Assembly (NCBI RefSeq): GCF_047600445.1
Contig: NZ_JASGKT010000002.1
Span: 1,116,001 to 1,180,000, forward strand
DNA from: Piscinibacter sp047600445
Lineage (GTDB): Bacteria; Pseudomonadota; Gammaproteobacteria; Burkholderiales; Burkholderiaceae_C
Direction of reading: 5' to 3'
Length of the DNA: 64,000 bases
Shown: positions 1 to 9,420 of the stretch, in pieces
How the letters are laid out: the number at the start of each line of letters is the position of its first letter
Numbering within the stretch: position 1 is the stretch's first letter
The notes under the pieces: model-generated
Databases searched by the model: none
What the model was told of the DNA's origin: nothing
What the model saw: the letters and a program-made list of their open reading frames with translations, nothing else
Program-made: the position numbers and the translations under genes

Positions 1-90
1 GCCGCGGGCCGCGCAAGCCGGGGTTCCGCCGCTGGCCGCGCCGCGGGCGCTGCGGTACAACCATCCGCATCGCCCGACCGGAAGCCGCCC

Positions 91-1821
91 GTGCCCGACA
101 CCACCGCCACCCGCCCGCACCACGCCATCTGGCCGCGCCGCCTGCCGCGCGAACTGGCCGTGCCGCAGACCTCGCTGTGGTTCAACGTGGAGGTGTCGGC
201 CGCGCGCTGGCCCGACAAGCCGGCCTACCTGTTCTTCGGCCGCGCGCTGAGCTACCGCGAGCTGCGCGAGCAGTCGCTGGCCATCGCCGGCTGGCTGCGC
301 GCGCAGGGCGTGAAGAAGGGCGACCGCGTCGCGCTGTTCATGCAGAACTGCCCGCAGTTCGTCGTCGCGCTGTACGGCATCCTGCGCGCCGACGCGGTGG
401 TGGTGCCGGTCAACCCGATGAACCGCGCCGACGAGTTCGGCCACTACATCGCCGACCCCGAGGCCAGGGTGGCGGTGTGCAGCGCCGACCTGGCCGGCAT
501 CGTCGCCCAGGCGAACGCCGCGCTGCCCGAGGCGCAGCGCCTCGCTCACGTGCTGGTGGCGCGTTATGCCGACGCGCTGCCCGAAGGCGCCATCGAACCC
601 GACGAAGCGCCCAACGCCGCCACCGAGCAGTGGCTGCGCGCCGACCCGGCGCTGCCCGAGACCGATGCCGTCGGCCCGCGCTGGACGCGCTGGGCCGAGG
701 CGCTGGCCGCCGGCCTCGCGCCCGGGCCGCACACGGCCGGGCCGGACGACCTGGCGCTGCTGCCCTACACCTCGGGCACCACCGGGCTGCCCAAGGGCTG
801 CCTGCACACGCACGGCACGCTGATGCACAACGCGGTGGGCGGGCAGTGGGGGCACAGCGGGCCGGAGTCGGTGACGCTCGGCGTGGTGCCGATGTTCCAC
901 ATCACCGGCATGATCTACGGCGTGCTCGGCGCCGTGTACACCGGCTGCACCACGGTGATCCTGCCGCGCTGGGACCGCGAGCTGGCCGGCCGGCTGATCT
1001 CGCGCCACCGGGTCTCGCACTGGACCTGCATCCCGACGATGATCATCGACCTGTTCGGCAGCCCGAACTACAAGAGCTTCGACCTCTCGTCGCTGCGCAA
1101 CATCAGCGGCGGCGGCGCGGCGATGCCGCAGGCCGTCGCGCAGCGCTTGCAGGACCAGTTCGGCCTGACCTTCGCCGAGGGCTACGGCCTGACCGAAACC
1201 GCCGCGCCCAGCCACGCCAACCCGCCCGAGCGCGCCAAGCTGCAATGCCTGGGCATCCCGATCTTCGGCGTCGACTCGCGCGTCGTCGACCCCGCCACCT
1301 TGCGGGAGCTGCCGCCCGGCGAGACCGGCGAGATCGTCACCCACGGGCCGATGGTCTTCAAGGGCTACTGGAAGCACCCCGAGGCCACCGAGGCCGCCTT
1401 CGTCACGCTGCCCGGCGACGCCAGCGGCCGCAAGTTCTTCCGCACCGGCGACCTCGGCCGCATCGACGAAGAGGGCTACTTCTTCATCACCGACCGCCTG
1501 AAGCGCATGATCAACGCCAGCGGCTACAAGGTCTGGCCGGCCGAGGTGGAGACGCTGCTGTTCAAGCACCCGGCGGTGCAGGAGGCCTGCATCATCGCCG
1601 CGCGCGACGACTACCGCGGCGAGACCGTCAAGGCCGTGGTGGTGCTGCGCGCCGAGGCGCGCGGCACGATCACGGCGGACGACATCATCGCCTGGGCGCG
1701 CGAGCACATGGCGGCCTACAAGGTGCCCAAGGTCGTCGAGTTCGTCGACGCGCTGCCCAAGTCGGGCTCGGGCAAGGTGATGTGGCGGCTGTTGCAGGAG
1801 CGCGAGGCGCCCAAGGCCTGA
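91..1821 (+). CDS. AMP-dependent acyl-CoA synthetase/ligase
   Basis: A 576-residue member of the ANL superfamily (fatty-acid/aryl acid CoA ligases), which activate a carboxylate with ATP to an acyl-adenylate and then transfer it to CoA. Visible motifs in order: the P-loop-like YTSGTTGLPKG (about residue 227), GYGLTE (about 365), the hinge RTGDLG (about 450), and C-terminal GSGKVMWR with the conserved adenylation lysine. The start is GTG at 91; a TACAAC -10-like hexamer lies at 55-60. Length and motif set are complete. Closest in feel to long-chain or class I cyclohexanecarboxylate-type ligases; the substrate cannot be read from the sequence. The next gene is convergent, 14 bp away. Confidence 0.9.
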   Translation: MPDTTATRPHHAIWPRRLPRELAVPQTSLWFNVEVSAARWPDKPAYLFFGRALSYRELREQSLAIAGWLRAQGVKKGDRVALFMQNCPQFVVALYGILRADAVVVPVNPMNRADEFGHYIADPEARVAVCSADLAGIVAQANAALPEAQRLAHVLVARYADALPEGAIEPDEAPNAATEQWLRADPALPETDAVGPRWTRWAEALAAGLAPGPHTAGPDDLALLPYTSGTTGLPKGCLHTHGTLMHNAVGGQWGHSGPESVTLGVVPMFHITGMIYGVLGAVYTGCTTVILPRWDRELAGRLISRHRVSHWTCIPTMIIDLFGSPNYKSFDLSSLRNISGGGAAMPQAVAQRLQDQFGLTFAEGYGLTETAAPSHANPPERAKLQCLGIPIFGVDSRVVDPATLRELPPGETGEIVTHGPMVFKGYWKHPEATEAAFVTLPGDASGRKFFRTGDLGRIDEEGYFFITDRLKRMINASGYKVWPAEVETLLFKHPAVQEACIIAARDDYRGETVKAVVVLRAEARGTITADDIIAWAREHMAAYKVPKVVEFVDALPKSGSGKVMWRLLQEREAPKA

Positions 1822-1835
1822 GCGCCAGGCCGGGC

Positions 1836-2804
1836 TCAGTCGAGCTTGGTGCCCGAGTCCTTCACCGCCTTGGCCCAGACCGGCATCTGCTCGGCCAGGT
1901 AGGCCGTGAAGGCCTCGCTGCCGAGGAAGGCCGGGTCGGCGCCCTGCGCGGCCATGCGGCTGCGGATGTCGGGTGTCTCCAGCACCTGCCGGAAGGCGTC
2001 GGACAGCCGCGCGACCACGTCCTTGGGCGTGCCGGCCGGCGCGAGCACGCCGTAGAAGCCCACCACGTCCAGCCCCCGGATGCCGAGTTCGGCGAAGGTC
2101 GGCGTGTCGGGCAGCGCGGCGTTGCGTTCGCGGCCGGTGACCGCCAGCGCGCGCAGCTTGCCCTGCTTGACGTACTGCGAGGCCTGCGGGATCGACTCGG
2201 CCATGATCTGCACCTGGCCGGCCAGCAGGTCGGTGAAGGCCGGCGCGCTGCCGCGGTAGGGGATGTGCGTGATGAAGGTGCCGGTGGCGCTCTTGAACAT
2301 CTCCGGCACGAGGTGGCTGATGCCGCCGTTGCCGGCCGAGCCGTAGTTGAGCTTGCCGGGGTTCTTCTTCGCCAGCGCCACCAGTTCCTGCACGGAGTTC
2401 GCCGGCAGCGTGGGGTTGACCAGCAGCGCCAGCGGCTGCTGCGCGGTGCGCGCGATCGGCACGAAGTCCTTCAGCGTCTGGTAGGGCAGCTTCGAGTAGA
2501 CCGCCGGGTTGATCACCATCGTGCCGGTGTTGGCCATCAGCAGCGTGTAGCCGTCGGGCGGCGACTTGGCGACCGCGTCGGCCCCCACCGTGCCGCCCGC
2601 CCCGGCCTTGTAGTCGATCACCACCGGCTGGCCGAGCACTTGTTGCAGGCGCTCGGCGAGCAGGCGCGCGTGCGCGTCGAGCGGGCCGCCGGCCGGGAAG
2701 CCGATCAGGATCTTGACCGGCCTGTCGGGAAAGGCGGCCTGCGCGGGCAGGGCGAAGGCGAGGGCGGCGGCCAGCAGGCCGAGGGTGGCGGTGCGACGCT
2801 TCAA
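1836..2804 (-). CDS. Tripartite tricarboxylate transporter substrate-binding protein (Bug/TctC family)
   Basis: Periplasmic solute-binding protein of the Bug/TctC family, 322 residues. It opens with a basic/hydrophobic signal peptide ending in PAQAA, then the family hallmark PVKILIGFPAGGPLDAHARL, and later SSxxGNGGISHL-like and PYRGSAPAFTDLLAGQVQ segments. The start is read as TTG at 2804 because GAGGAG sits seven bases upstream and the signal peptide begins there; a longer reading to 2996 would have no signal peptide. Known ligands in the family are small carboxylates. No TctA/TctB membrane partners are in the window, as is usual for the many orphan Bug proteins of Burkholderiales. Its start lies 28 bp downstream of the peptidase gene on the same strand. 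Confidence 0.88.
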   Translation of the reverse strand: MKRRTATLGLLAAALAFALPAQAAFPDRPVKILIGFPAGGPLDAHARLLAERLQQVLGQPVVIDYKAGAGGTVGADAVAKSPPDGYTLLMANTGTMVINPAVYSKLPYQTLKDFVPIARTAQQPLALLVNPTLPANSVQELVALAKKNPGKLNYGSAGNGGISHLVPEMFKSATGTFITHIPYRGSAPAFTDLLAGQVQIMAESIPQASQYVKQGKLRALAVTGRERNAALPDTPTFAELGIRGLDVVGFYGVLAPAGTPKDVVARLSDAFRQVLETPDIRSRMAAQGADPAFLGSEAFTAYLAEQMPVWAKAVKDSGTKLD

Positions 2805-2832
2805 GCGGGTCTCCTCGTGTGGTGGATCGGGC

Positions 2833-4992
2833 TCATTGTCCGCGCCCCAGCCGCTGCCACAGATAGGTGAATTCGACGGCTTGCAGCGTGGCGCGCTGTT
2901 CGTTGTCGGCCGCGCCGCCGTGGCCGCCCTCGGTGTTCTCGTAGTACAGCACCGGGTGGCCCAGCTCGCGCAGCCGCGCCACCGTCTTGCGCGCATGGCC
3001 GGGGTGCACGCGGTCGTCGCGCGTCGAGGTGGTGAACAGCGGCGTCGGATACCTCGCGTCGCGCTTCAGGTTCTGGTAGGGGCTGTAGCGCGAGATCGCC
3101 GCCCAGTCTTCCGGCAGGTCGGGGTTGCCGTACTCGGCCATCCAGCTCGCGCCGGCCAGCAGCTTGTGGAAGCGCCGCATGTCCAGCAGCGGCACCTGGC
3201 AGACCACGGCGTTGAAGAGTTCGGGCCGCTGCACCATCACCGCGCCGACCAGCAGCCCGCCGTTGCTGCCGCCTTCGATGCCGAGGTGGCGCGCGCTGGT
3301 GATGTTGCGGCGGACCAGGTCTTCGGCCACGGCGATGAAGTCGTCGTAGCTGCGCTGCTTGTGCGCCTTGATCGCCGCCTGGTGCCAGCGCGGGCCGTAC
3401 TCGCCGCCGCCGCGGATGTTGGCCACCACCAGCACGCCGCCGCGCGAATACCAGGCCGCGCCCATGCCGCGCGAATACCAGGGCTCCAGCGAGATCTCGA
3501 AGCCGCCGTAGCCGTACAGCAGCGTCGGGTTGCTGCCGTCGGCCTTGGCGCCTTTCGGCCAGACCACGAAGTAGGGCACGCGCGTGCCGTCGCGGCTGGT
3601 GGCGAAGGCCTGCTCGGCGCGCATGCCGCGCGCGTCGAAGCTCGCCGGCAGCGTCTTCAGCGTTTCGCGCGTGTCGCCGCCGGCGCGGCCGAGCAGCAGC
3701 GAATCGGGCGTCAGGAAGTCGGTGTAGCTCAGCAGGTACTGCTCGGCCAGCGGGTCGTCGCGCCGCAGCGGGTCGTGCAGCGCGACCACGCCGAGCCTGC
3801 CGGGCGAGGGCGCCGCGACCGCGCGGCGCGTGAAGCGGCCGTCGGCCTCGCGCTTCCATTCCTCGAGCCGGCCGGTCACGTCGTCGTTGAGCGTGAGCAG
3901 CACGTGGCTGCGTGTCGTCGCGATGCCGGCCAGCGAGCGCGTCTCGGTGGGTTCGAACAGCACCTGGAAGCGCCGCTCGCCGCGGCGGAACGCGGCGAAG
4001 TCGGCGGCCAGCAGCGTGCCCTTGACGAAGCTGCGCTCGCCGGCGCGGTAGTCGCTGCGCAGTTCCATCAGCAGCGTGTCGCCGGGCGTGCCGGCGCTGT
4101 GCATGAAGCTGATGCGCGCGTCGTCGGGCACGTCCAGGCGCAGCAGCTTGTCGCCTTCGAGCAGGAAGCTCTCCTGGCGGTAGAAGTCGAGCGCTCGCAC
4201 GACCAGCGTGCGCTCGAAGCCGGGCGTGCGGTCGACGCCGGCGCCGACCCAGGTGTCCTCGCGGCGCCCTTCGAAGATCGTCGCCGCCTCGGCCAGCGGC
4301 GTGCCGCGCTTCCAGCGCTTGAGGATGCGCGGGTAGCCGGCGTCGGTCATCGAGCCGGGGCCGAAATCCGTGCCGACGATCAGCGTGTCGGCGTCCAGCC
4401 ATTCGACCTGCGACTTCGCCTCCGGCAGCGTAAAGCCGCCTTCGACGAAGCGCTTGGCCACCGTGTCGAACTCGCGCACCACCTTGGCGTCGGCGCCGCC
4501 GCGCGACAGCGACACCAGGCAGCGGTGGTCGTCCGGCCCGAGGCAGTCGGCGCCGCCCCAGACCCAGTTCTCCTTCTCCGCCGCGCCGAGCGCGTCGAGG
4601 TCGATCACCGTCTCCCAACGCGGCTGCGCCTTGCGGTACTCGGCCAGCGTGGTGCGACGCCACAGGCCGCGCTTGTGCTCGGCGTCCTGCCAGAGGTTGT
4701 AGAGCCAGTCGCCGCGGCGCGAGACCGCCGGGATGCGGTCGCGCGAGTTCAGCACCTCCAGCAGCCGGGCGCGCGTCGGCGCGAAGTCGTCGCGCGCCGA
4801 GAGCTGCGCTAGCGTCTCGGCGTTGCGCTCGCGCACCCAGGCCAGCGCCTTGTCGCCCTGCACCTCCTCGAGCCAGAGGTACGGGTCGTCGTCGGCGGGG
4901 GGCGGGGCGGGCGTCTCGGCGGTCATGGCAAGAGCGGGCAGGGCGGCGGCCGCGGCGCAGAGCAGCGCGCGGGCGAGAAGGCGCAGGCGCAT
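2833..4992 (-). CDS. Prolyl oligopeptidase family serine peptidase (S9A)
   Basis: A 719-residue S9A peptidase that cleaves short proline-containing peptides. An N-terminal hydrophobic segment ending near LPALAMTAE suggests export to the periplasm. The order is the Peptidase_S9_N propeller (opening DDPYLWLEEVQG) followed by the alpha/beta hydrolase domain. The nucleophile is Ser576 in GGSNGG; the acid and base are in TRDDRVHPGHA and EGGHGG. ATG at 4992 is chosen because it yields the signal peptide; the longer frame to 5490 overlaps YaeQ and GNAT. It follows the GNAT gene by 2 bp, so the two are probably co-transcribed. Confidence 0.92.
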   Translation of the reverse strand: MRLRLLARALLCAAAAALPALAMTAETPAPPPADDDPYLWLEEVQGDKALAWVRERNAETLAQLSARDDFAPTRARLLEVLNSRDRIPAVSRRGDWLYNLWQDAEHKRGLWRRTTLAEYRKAQPRWETVIDLDALGAAEKENWVWGGADCLGPDDHRCLVSLSRGGADAKVVREFDTVAKRFVEGGFTLPEAKSQVEWLDADTLIVGTDFGPGSMTDAGYPRILKRWKRGTPLAEAATIFEGRREDTWVGAGVDRTPGFERTLVVRALDFYRQESFLLEGDKLLRLDVPDDARISFMHSAGTPGDTLLMELRSDYRAGERSFVKGTLLAADFAAFRRGERRFQVLFEPTETRSLAGIATTRSHVLLTLNDDVTGRLEEWKREADGRFTRRAVAAPSPGRLGVVALHDPLRRDDPLAEQYLLSYTDFLTPDSLLLGRAGGDTRETLKTLPASFDARGMRAEQAFATSRDGTRVPYFVVWPKGAKADGSNPTLLYGYGGFEISLEPWYSRGMGAAWYSRGGVLVVANIRGGGEYGPRWHQAAIKAHKQRSYDDFIAVAEDLVRRNITSARHLGIEGGSNGGLLVGAVMVQRPELFNAVVCQVPLLDMRRFHKLLAGASWMAEYGNPDLPEDWAAISRYSPYQNLKRDARYPTPLFTTSTRDDRVHPGHARKTVARLRELGHPVLYYENTEGGHGGAADNEQRATLQAVEFTYLWQRLGRGQ

Positions 4993-4994
4993 CG

Positions 4995-5270
4995 TCAGGC
5001 GAGCAGCGACTGCACTTCGGGATGGCGGCGGAAGTAGGCCTGCACGTAGGTGCACAGCGGGCGCACCTTCAGGTCGTTGGCGCGCGCATGGGCCAGCGCC
5101 GCGCGCACCAGCTCGCCGGCGATGCCCTGGCCTTCCAGCTCGGGGGCGACCTCGGTGTGCGTCATCGTCATGACGCCGTCGCGCAGCCGGTAGTCGCACA
5201 GGCACAGGTGGCCGTGCACGCGGGTGGAGAAGCGGCCGGCCTTCTCGTCGTGCTCGATCGTGATGCTCAT
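4995..5270 (-). CDS. Small GNAT-like N-acetyltransferase (GNAT_acetyltr_2 / NATD1-like)
   Basis: A 91-residue single-domain protein resembling the minimal GCN5-like family (PF14542; human NATD1, bacterial YjdJ type). Visible are the strand motif MTMTHTEVAPELEGQGIAGELV, whose EGQGIAG is the acetyl-CoA pyrophosphate-binding loop, and the end CTYVQAYFRRHPE, typical of the group. GGAGG is positioned 9 bases before the ATG. It sits between yaeQ upstream and the peptidase downstream on the same strand. The substrate is unknown for the family. Confidence 0.88.
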   Translation of the reverse strand: MSITIEHDEKAGRFSTRVHGHLCLCDYRLRDGVMTMTHTEVAPELEGQGIAGELVRAALAHARANDLKVRPLCTYVQAYFRRHPEVQSLLA

Positions 5271-5294
5271 CGGTTCGGTCCTCCGCAGGTCGGT

Positions 5295-5846
5295 TCAGGA
5301 TTCGAGGCGGCGCGGCGTGATCTCGACCGAAGCCTCGCCGTCGCCCACCCAGCAGGTGCCGTCCTGCACGCTCACCTGCAGCGCCATGGTACGTCGGGCG
5401 AGCGCGGCCAGCGCCTGGCTCTGCGCCGCATCCACCTGCCAGACGCGGATGTTCGCCGCGCGGGCGACCTTGCCCGCGATGCCGCTCCACCAGATCGGCG
5501 CGCTGGCCGCGTACGCGTAGACGCTGACCCGGTCGGCGCGGCCGGCGGCGCGCAGCAGGCGCTTTTCGTCGGGCTGGCCGACCTCGATCCAGTGGCGGAT
5601 GCGCCCGGTCAGGTCGCGGTGCCAGAGCTCGGGCTCGTCGGTGTCCGACAGGCCCTTGCCGAACTCCAGCGTGCCCTCGCGGTCGTCGGCCGGCACGTTC
5701 AGCGCGAAGGCCAGCACGCGCATCAGCATGCGCTCGTCGGTTTCGGACGGGTGGCGTGCCAGGGTCAGCGCATGGTCGGCATAGATGCCGCGATCCATGT
5801 CGGCGAGCGAGAGGCGGGCTTTGAAGATGGTGGCCTTGAGTGCCAT
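5295..5846 (-). CDS. yaeQ: YaeQ family protein
   Basis: A 183-residue YaeQ protein (PF07152), a small family with a PD-(D/E)XK-like fold. It begins MALKATIFKARLSLADMDRG and carries the family signatures HPSETDERMLMRVLAFAL and WIEVGQPDEKRLLRA. The function is not settled; E. coli YaeQ was once reported as an RfaH suppressor. A longer reading to 5957 was dropped because homologues start at this ATG. TCTAAT on the minus strand around 5883 could be its -10 element. It heads a likely yaeQ-GNAT-peptidase operon. Confidence 0.9.
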   Translation of the reverse strand: MALKATIFKARLSLADMDRGIYADHALTLARHPSETDERMLMRVLAFALNVPADDREGTLEFGKGLSDTDEPELWHRDLTGRIRHWIEVGQPDEKRLLRAAGRADRVSVYAYAASAPIWWSGIAGKVARAANIRVWQVDAAQSQALAALARRTMALQVSVQDGTCWVGDGEASVEITPRRLES

Positions 5847-5962
5847 GGGCAGCGGTGCGCGCGAGGCAAAGCGGCGATTAGAGCAGAGCGCCCGGCGCGC
5901 GGCGCCCGATGGCATCATGCGCGGCTCGAACGACAATGCCAGTGCCAACGCCTGCACCGACC

Positions 5963-6439
5963 ATGATCCGCACCGCCGTCTGCCTGATCACCCTCGCCGC
6001 CGCGCTGGGCGCCGCGCACGCCGCCCCCAACGAGAAGCTGCGCATAGGCGCCTTCGGCAGCGGCAAGGCCAGCGGCCCGCTGCTGACCAAGAACGAGTTG
6101 CGCGAATGCCTGGCGATCGAGACGCGCGTGGTCGAGGGCAACGACAGCGCCACGCGCGAGCGCGAGCAACTGGAGAAGGAAAAGGCCGAGCTGGTGCGCT
6201 CGGGCGACGCGCTGAAAGCCGACCTGGAGACGCTGGACCGCAGCAACGCCGAAGCCATCGAAGCCCTCATCGCGCGCGAGAAGGCGCGCAACGCGGCGGT
6301 CGAATCGTTCCAGGCGCGCACCGACGCCTTCAACGCGCGCGTCGGCGAGATCAACGCCGACCGCGCCGCGTTCCGCCAGCGCTGCGACAACCGCCGCTTC
6401 GACCAGGGCGACCTGGAGGCCTTGCGCAAGGGGCGCTGA
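5963..6439 (+). CDS. Secreted coiled-coil protein of unknown function
   Basis: A 158-residue protein with a clear signal peptide (MIRTAVCLITLAAALGAAHA) followed by a short conserved-looking head with GSGKASGPLLTKNELREC and then about 80 residues of charged heptad-type sequence (EREQLEKEKAELVRSGDAL and onward), predicting a parallel coiled coil. Two cysteines (one after the head, one near the C-terminus, RQRCDNRRF) could form a disulfide in the periplasm. I do not recognise the family. It is convergent with the hybrid kinase 15 bp downstream. Confidence 0.75.
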   Translation: MIRTAVCLITLAAALGAAHAAPNEKLRIGAFGSGKASGPLLTKNELRECLAIETRVVEGNDSATREREQLEKEKAELVRSGDALKADLETLDRSNAEAIEALIAREKARNAAVESFQARTDAFNARVGEINADRAAFRQRCDNRRFDQGDLEALRKGR

Positions 6440-6454
6440 AGGGTTGGCCGGCCT

Positions 6455-9406
6455 TCACACCGCCGGAAACCGCGCCTCCAGCGCGCCGAGGAAGCCGCGG
6501 AAGTCGATCGGCTTGGTCCAGTAGTCGTCGAAGCCGGCGGCGCGGGCGCGGGCGATGTCCTCGGGCATCGCGTTGGCCGACAGCGCCACGCAGGGGATCG
6601 CCGCCGTCTCGGGCTGCGCGCGCAGGCGGCGCAGCACCTCGTAGCCGTCGAAGTCGGGCAGTTGCATGTCGATCAGCACGAGGTCGGGGCGCAGCGCCGC
6701 GGCGCGCGCCACGCCGTCGGCGCCGGTGGCCTCGCTGTGGATGCTCAGGCCCGAGAGACTGCGCACGATCTCCTCGACCAGCATCACGTTGACCGGGTTG
6801 TCCTCGATGTAGAGCAGCCGGCCGCGCGGCGCGCTGATCGGCGCGGGCACGCCGGCGGCCGGCTCGCTCGCCGGCGCGAAGGGCCGTCCCGCCTCGGCGG
6901 CCGGCAGCGTCACGTCGAAACGGCTGCCGCGGCCGGGCTCGCTCGTCACCGCGATGCGGCCGCCCATGCCGGACACCAGCGCCTTGACGATGGTCAGGCC
7001 GATGCCGACGCCCTCGATGCCCTCGCGCTCGGCGCCGAGCCGGTTGAAGGGCTCGAACAGATGCTCGACCTGCGCGGCGCTCAGGCCGCGGCCGGTGTCG
7101 GCGACGCTGATCGTCACCGTGTCGCCGTCGCCGCGCGCCGAGAGCCGCACGCACCCGCCGGGCCGGTTGTACTTGATCGCGTTGGTCAGCAGGTTCACCA
7201 GCACCTGCAGCGTGCGCGTGCGGTCGGCCAGCGCGCAGCCCTCGACCGCCTCGCGCAGCACCTGCACCTCGTGGCGGCGCGCCAGCGCGGCCACCAGCGG
7301 CAGCGCCTGGCCGGCCAGCAGGTCGAGGTCGACGGCTTGCAGTTGCAGGCGCAGGTTGCCGGCTTCCATGCGGGTCAGGTCGAGCACGCCGTCGATCAGC
7401 GACAGCAGGTGCTCGCCGGCCGCGCGGATGTGGCCGAGCTTGGCGACGCGCGACGGGTGGGTGTCCTCGAACTGCAGCAACTGCGTGAAGCCGAGCACGG
7501 CGTTCAGCGGCGTGCGCAGTTCGTGGCTCATGCGCGCGAGGAACTGCGACTTGGCCTGGCTGGCGCGCTCGGCGACGATGGTCGCCTCGCGCGCGGCGGC
7601 GGCCTCGCGCGCGTCGGTCACGTCCCAGTTGATGCCGATGCGGCGCCGCGTGCGGCCGTGTTCGTCGGCCACGGGCAGCGAGCGCGAGGCCAGCCAGCGC
7701 AGCCGGCCGTCGGGCAGCCGGATGCGGAACTCGTACTGCGTCGGCTGCGTGCTCGCCGCCAGGCCGGGACAGGCGTCGATGGTGCGCGCGCGGTCGTCGG
7801 GGTGCACCAGCGCGAGCTGGTCCTGCGTCGACGGCGGGTTCGCCGCCGGCGCCAGGCCGCGCAGGTGGAACAACTGCTCGTCCCAGCGCTCGACGCCGCT
7901 GTCGAAATCGATCTCCCAGGTGCCTATGCCGACGCTGCGCGCGATCAGCGCCGAGCGCTCGTCGGCGCTGCGCAGCGCCTGCTGGGCCAGGCGCTGCTCG
8001 GTGACGTCGATGGTCACGCCCAGCACCACGCGGTGGCCGTCGACGTCTTCCGGCCGCGCGCGGTTGATCAGCCAGCGCACCTCGCCGTCGGGACGCACGA
8101 TGCGGAACTCGCGCTCCTGCATCGGCACCAGCGCCGGCGTCAGCGCGCGCAGCGCGAGGCGAATGCGCTCGCGGTCGTCGGGGTGCACGATGGTGTCCTC
8201 CCACACGTGCAGCGGCGGCGTACCGAGCGACGGGTCGCGGCCGGTGATGGCGAACATCTGCGCGTTCCACTGGCCCTCGCCGCTGGCCGCGTCGCGCCAC
8301 CAGATGCCGATCTGCGCCGACTCCGCCGCCAGTTCCAGGTGGCGCTCCAGCTCGGCCGACTGGCGGCGCTGCTCGACCTGCTCGGTGATGTCCAGCCCGA
8401 CGCCGAAGAAGGCCAGCGGCGTGCCGTCGGCGGCGCGCTGCGCCACGCGCCGCGCCAGCACGTGGCGCCAGACGCCGTCGCTGCGCCGGTAGCGCGCCTG
8501 CATGTAGGTGGGGCGGTTGCTGGCCAGCGCGCGCTCGGTCGAGGCGAGCACTTCGGCCAGGTCGTCGGGGTGGACGAGGCCGCGCACCTCCGCGATCGGC
8601 AAGCCCTCGGGTTGCGGCGGGATGCCCAGCGTCGCGTAGCCGTGCTCGTTGTACTGGATGCGGTTGCTGCGCAGATCGTGGCGCCAGATCGTGATGCCGG
8701 CCAGCTCGACGGCGAGCTGGAGCTGCGCGTTGACGTCGGTGAGCGAGCGCGCCAGTTCGTAGATATCGGTGTCGTCCATCATCACGCCGATGGCGCGTGT
8801 CGGCCGGCCTTCGGCGCCGGCCTTGACTTCCCACTGCGAGTGGATGCGGCGCACCGTGCCGTCGGGCCGCAGCACGCGGTAGTGCTGCGAGTAGCGCCCC
8901 GGCGTCTGCTGCGAGCGCAGGTAGGTGCCGGTGAAGTGGTCCTCGGGGTGGATGTAGCGCGTCGCCTTGGCGAAGTCCGGCGTGCCCTGCGCGGGGTCCA
9001 GCCCCCAGAAGTCGAAGACGTGGTGGTCCCAGTGGCCGCGGCCGGTGCTGAAGTCGCGCTCCCAGAGGCCGAGCCGGCCGAACTGCTGCGCCACTTCGAG
9101 CAGTTCGCGCAGGCGCTCGGCCTCGCGCTGCGCGGTTTCGTCGACCAGGCGCCAGGCCAGGCCCTCGGGCACCGCGTGCACGTGTACCGCGAAGCAGCGC
9201 TCGCCGATGGTGACGCGCTCGCCCGGCGGTATCGACGGCGCCGCGCGCAGCGGCGCGGGCAGGCCGGCGCCGAAGCGCTGGCGGAAGGCGTCGTTGCACC
9301 AGCGCAGCTCGCCCGCGTCGTCGCTGATCGCGAGCAGTTCGCTCGACGCGGCGGCCCAGTCGGCCAGGGCCTGCGGAGAAGGGCTGGGCTGCGCTGCGTC
9401 GCTCAC
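6455..9406 (-). CDS. Soluble multi-PAS hybrid sensor histidine kinase/response regulator
   Basis: A 983-residue cytoplasmic hybrid kinase without membrane segments. A degenerate N-terminal PAS is followed by four PAS_3/PAC units (each with the YIHPEDH or VHPDD signature, spanning about residues 100-610), a HisKA domain with phospho-accepting His628 (MSHELRTPLN), a HATPase domain (NLLTNAIKYN, DTGRGL, GVGIGLTI) and a C-terminal receiver with Asp913 (LIDMQLPDFDG) and the KPID lysine. The start is GTG at 9406; TAGACT lies exactly six bases upstream with no Shine-Dalgarno, suggesting a leaderless message. The output partner is not adjacent. It probably integrates several intracellular cues through the PAS series. 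Confidence 0.93.
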   Translation of the reverse strand: MSDAAQPSPSPQALADWAAASSELLAISDDAGELRWCNDAFRQRFGAGLPAPLRAAPSIPPGERVTIGERCFAVHVHAVPEGLAWRLVDETAQREAERLRELLEVAQQFGRLGLWERDFSTGRGHWDHHVFDFWGLDPAQGTPDFAKATRYIHPEDHFTGTYLRSQQTPGRYSQHYRVLRPDGTVRRIHSQWEVKAGAEGRPTRAIGVMMDDTDIYELARSLTDVNAQLQLAVELAGITIWRHDLRSNRIQYNEHGYATLGIPPQPEGLPIAEVRGLVHPDDLAEVLASTERALASNRPTYMQARYRRSDGVWRHVLARRVAQRAADGTPLAFFGVGLDITEQVEQRRQSAELERHLELAAESAQIGIWWRDAASGEGQWNAQMFAITGRDPSLGTPPLHVWEDTIVHPDDRERIRLALRALTPALVPMQEREFRIVRPDGEVRWLINRARPEDVDGHRVVLGVTIDVTEQRLAQQALRSADERSALIARSVGIGTWEIDFDSGVERWDEQLFHLRGLAPAANPPSTQDQLALVHPDDRARTIDACPGLAASTQPTQYEFRIRLPDGRLRWLASRSLPVADEHGRTRRRIGINWDVTDAREAAAAREATIVAERASQAKSQFLARMSHELRTPLNAVLGFTQLLQFEDTHPSRVAKLGHIRAAGEHLLSLIDGVLDLTRMEAGNLRLQLQAVDLDLLAGQALPLVAALARRHEVQVLREAVEGCALADRTRTLQVLVNLLTNAIKYNRPGGCVRLSARGDGDTVTISVADTGRGLSAAQVEHLFEPFNRLGAEREGIEGVGIGLTIVKALVSGMGGRIAVTSEPGRGSRFDVTLPAAEAGRPFAPASEPAAGVPAPISAPRGRLLYIEDNPVNVMLVEEIVRSLSGLSIHSEATGADGVARAAALRPDLVLIDMQLPDFDGYEVLRRLRAQPETAAIPCVALSANAMPEDIARARAAGFDDYWTKPIDFRGFLGALEARFPAV

Positions 9407-9418
9407 CGGTCGAGTCTA
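9407..9418 (-). promoter_or_regulatory. Predicted leaderless promoter of the multi-PAS kinase
   Basis: On the minus strand TAGACT (9418-9413) is followed by six bases and then the GTG start codon, so initiation seven bases past the -10 would begin the message at the start codon. No purine-rich ribosome site is present. Confidence 0.45.
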
Positions 9419-9420
9419 GG

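Noticed and set aside
177..2870. Very long open frames overlapping the real genes, such as 177-2870, 2713-4812, 6351-9299, 17489-20491 and 41708-44371
   Set aside because: They are Arg/Ala/Pro-rich or Arg/His/Gln-rich shadows of GC-rich genes in other frames, with no domain motifs and no plausible starts.
5847..5957. Longer YaeQ reading from 5957
   Set aside because: The added residues are unlike YaeQ and overlap the promoter and start region of the divergent secreted protein.
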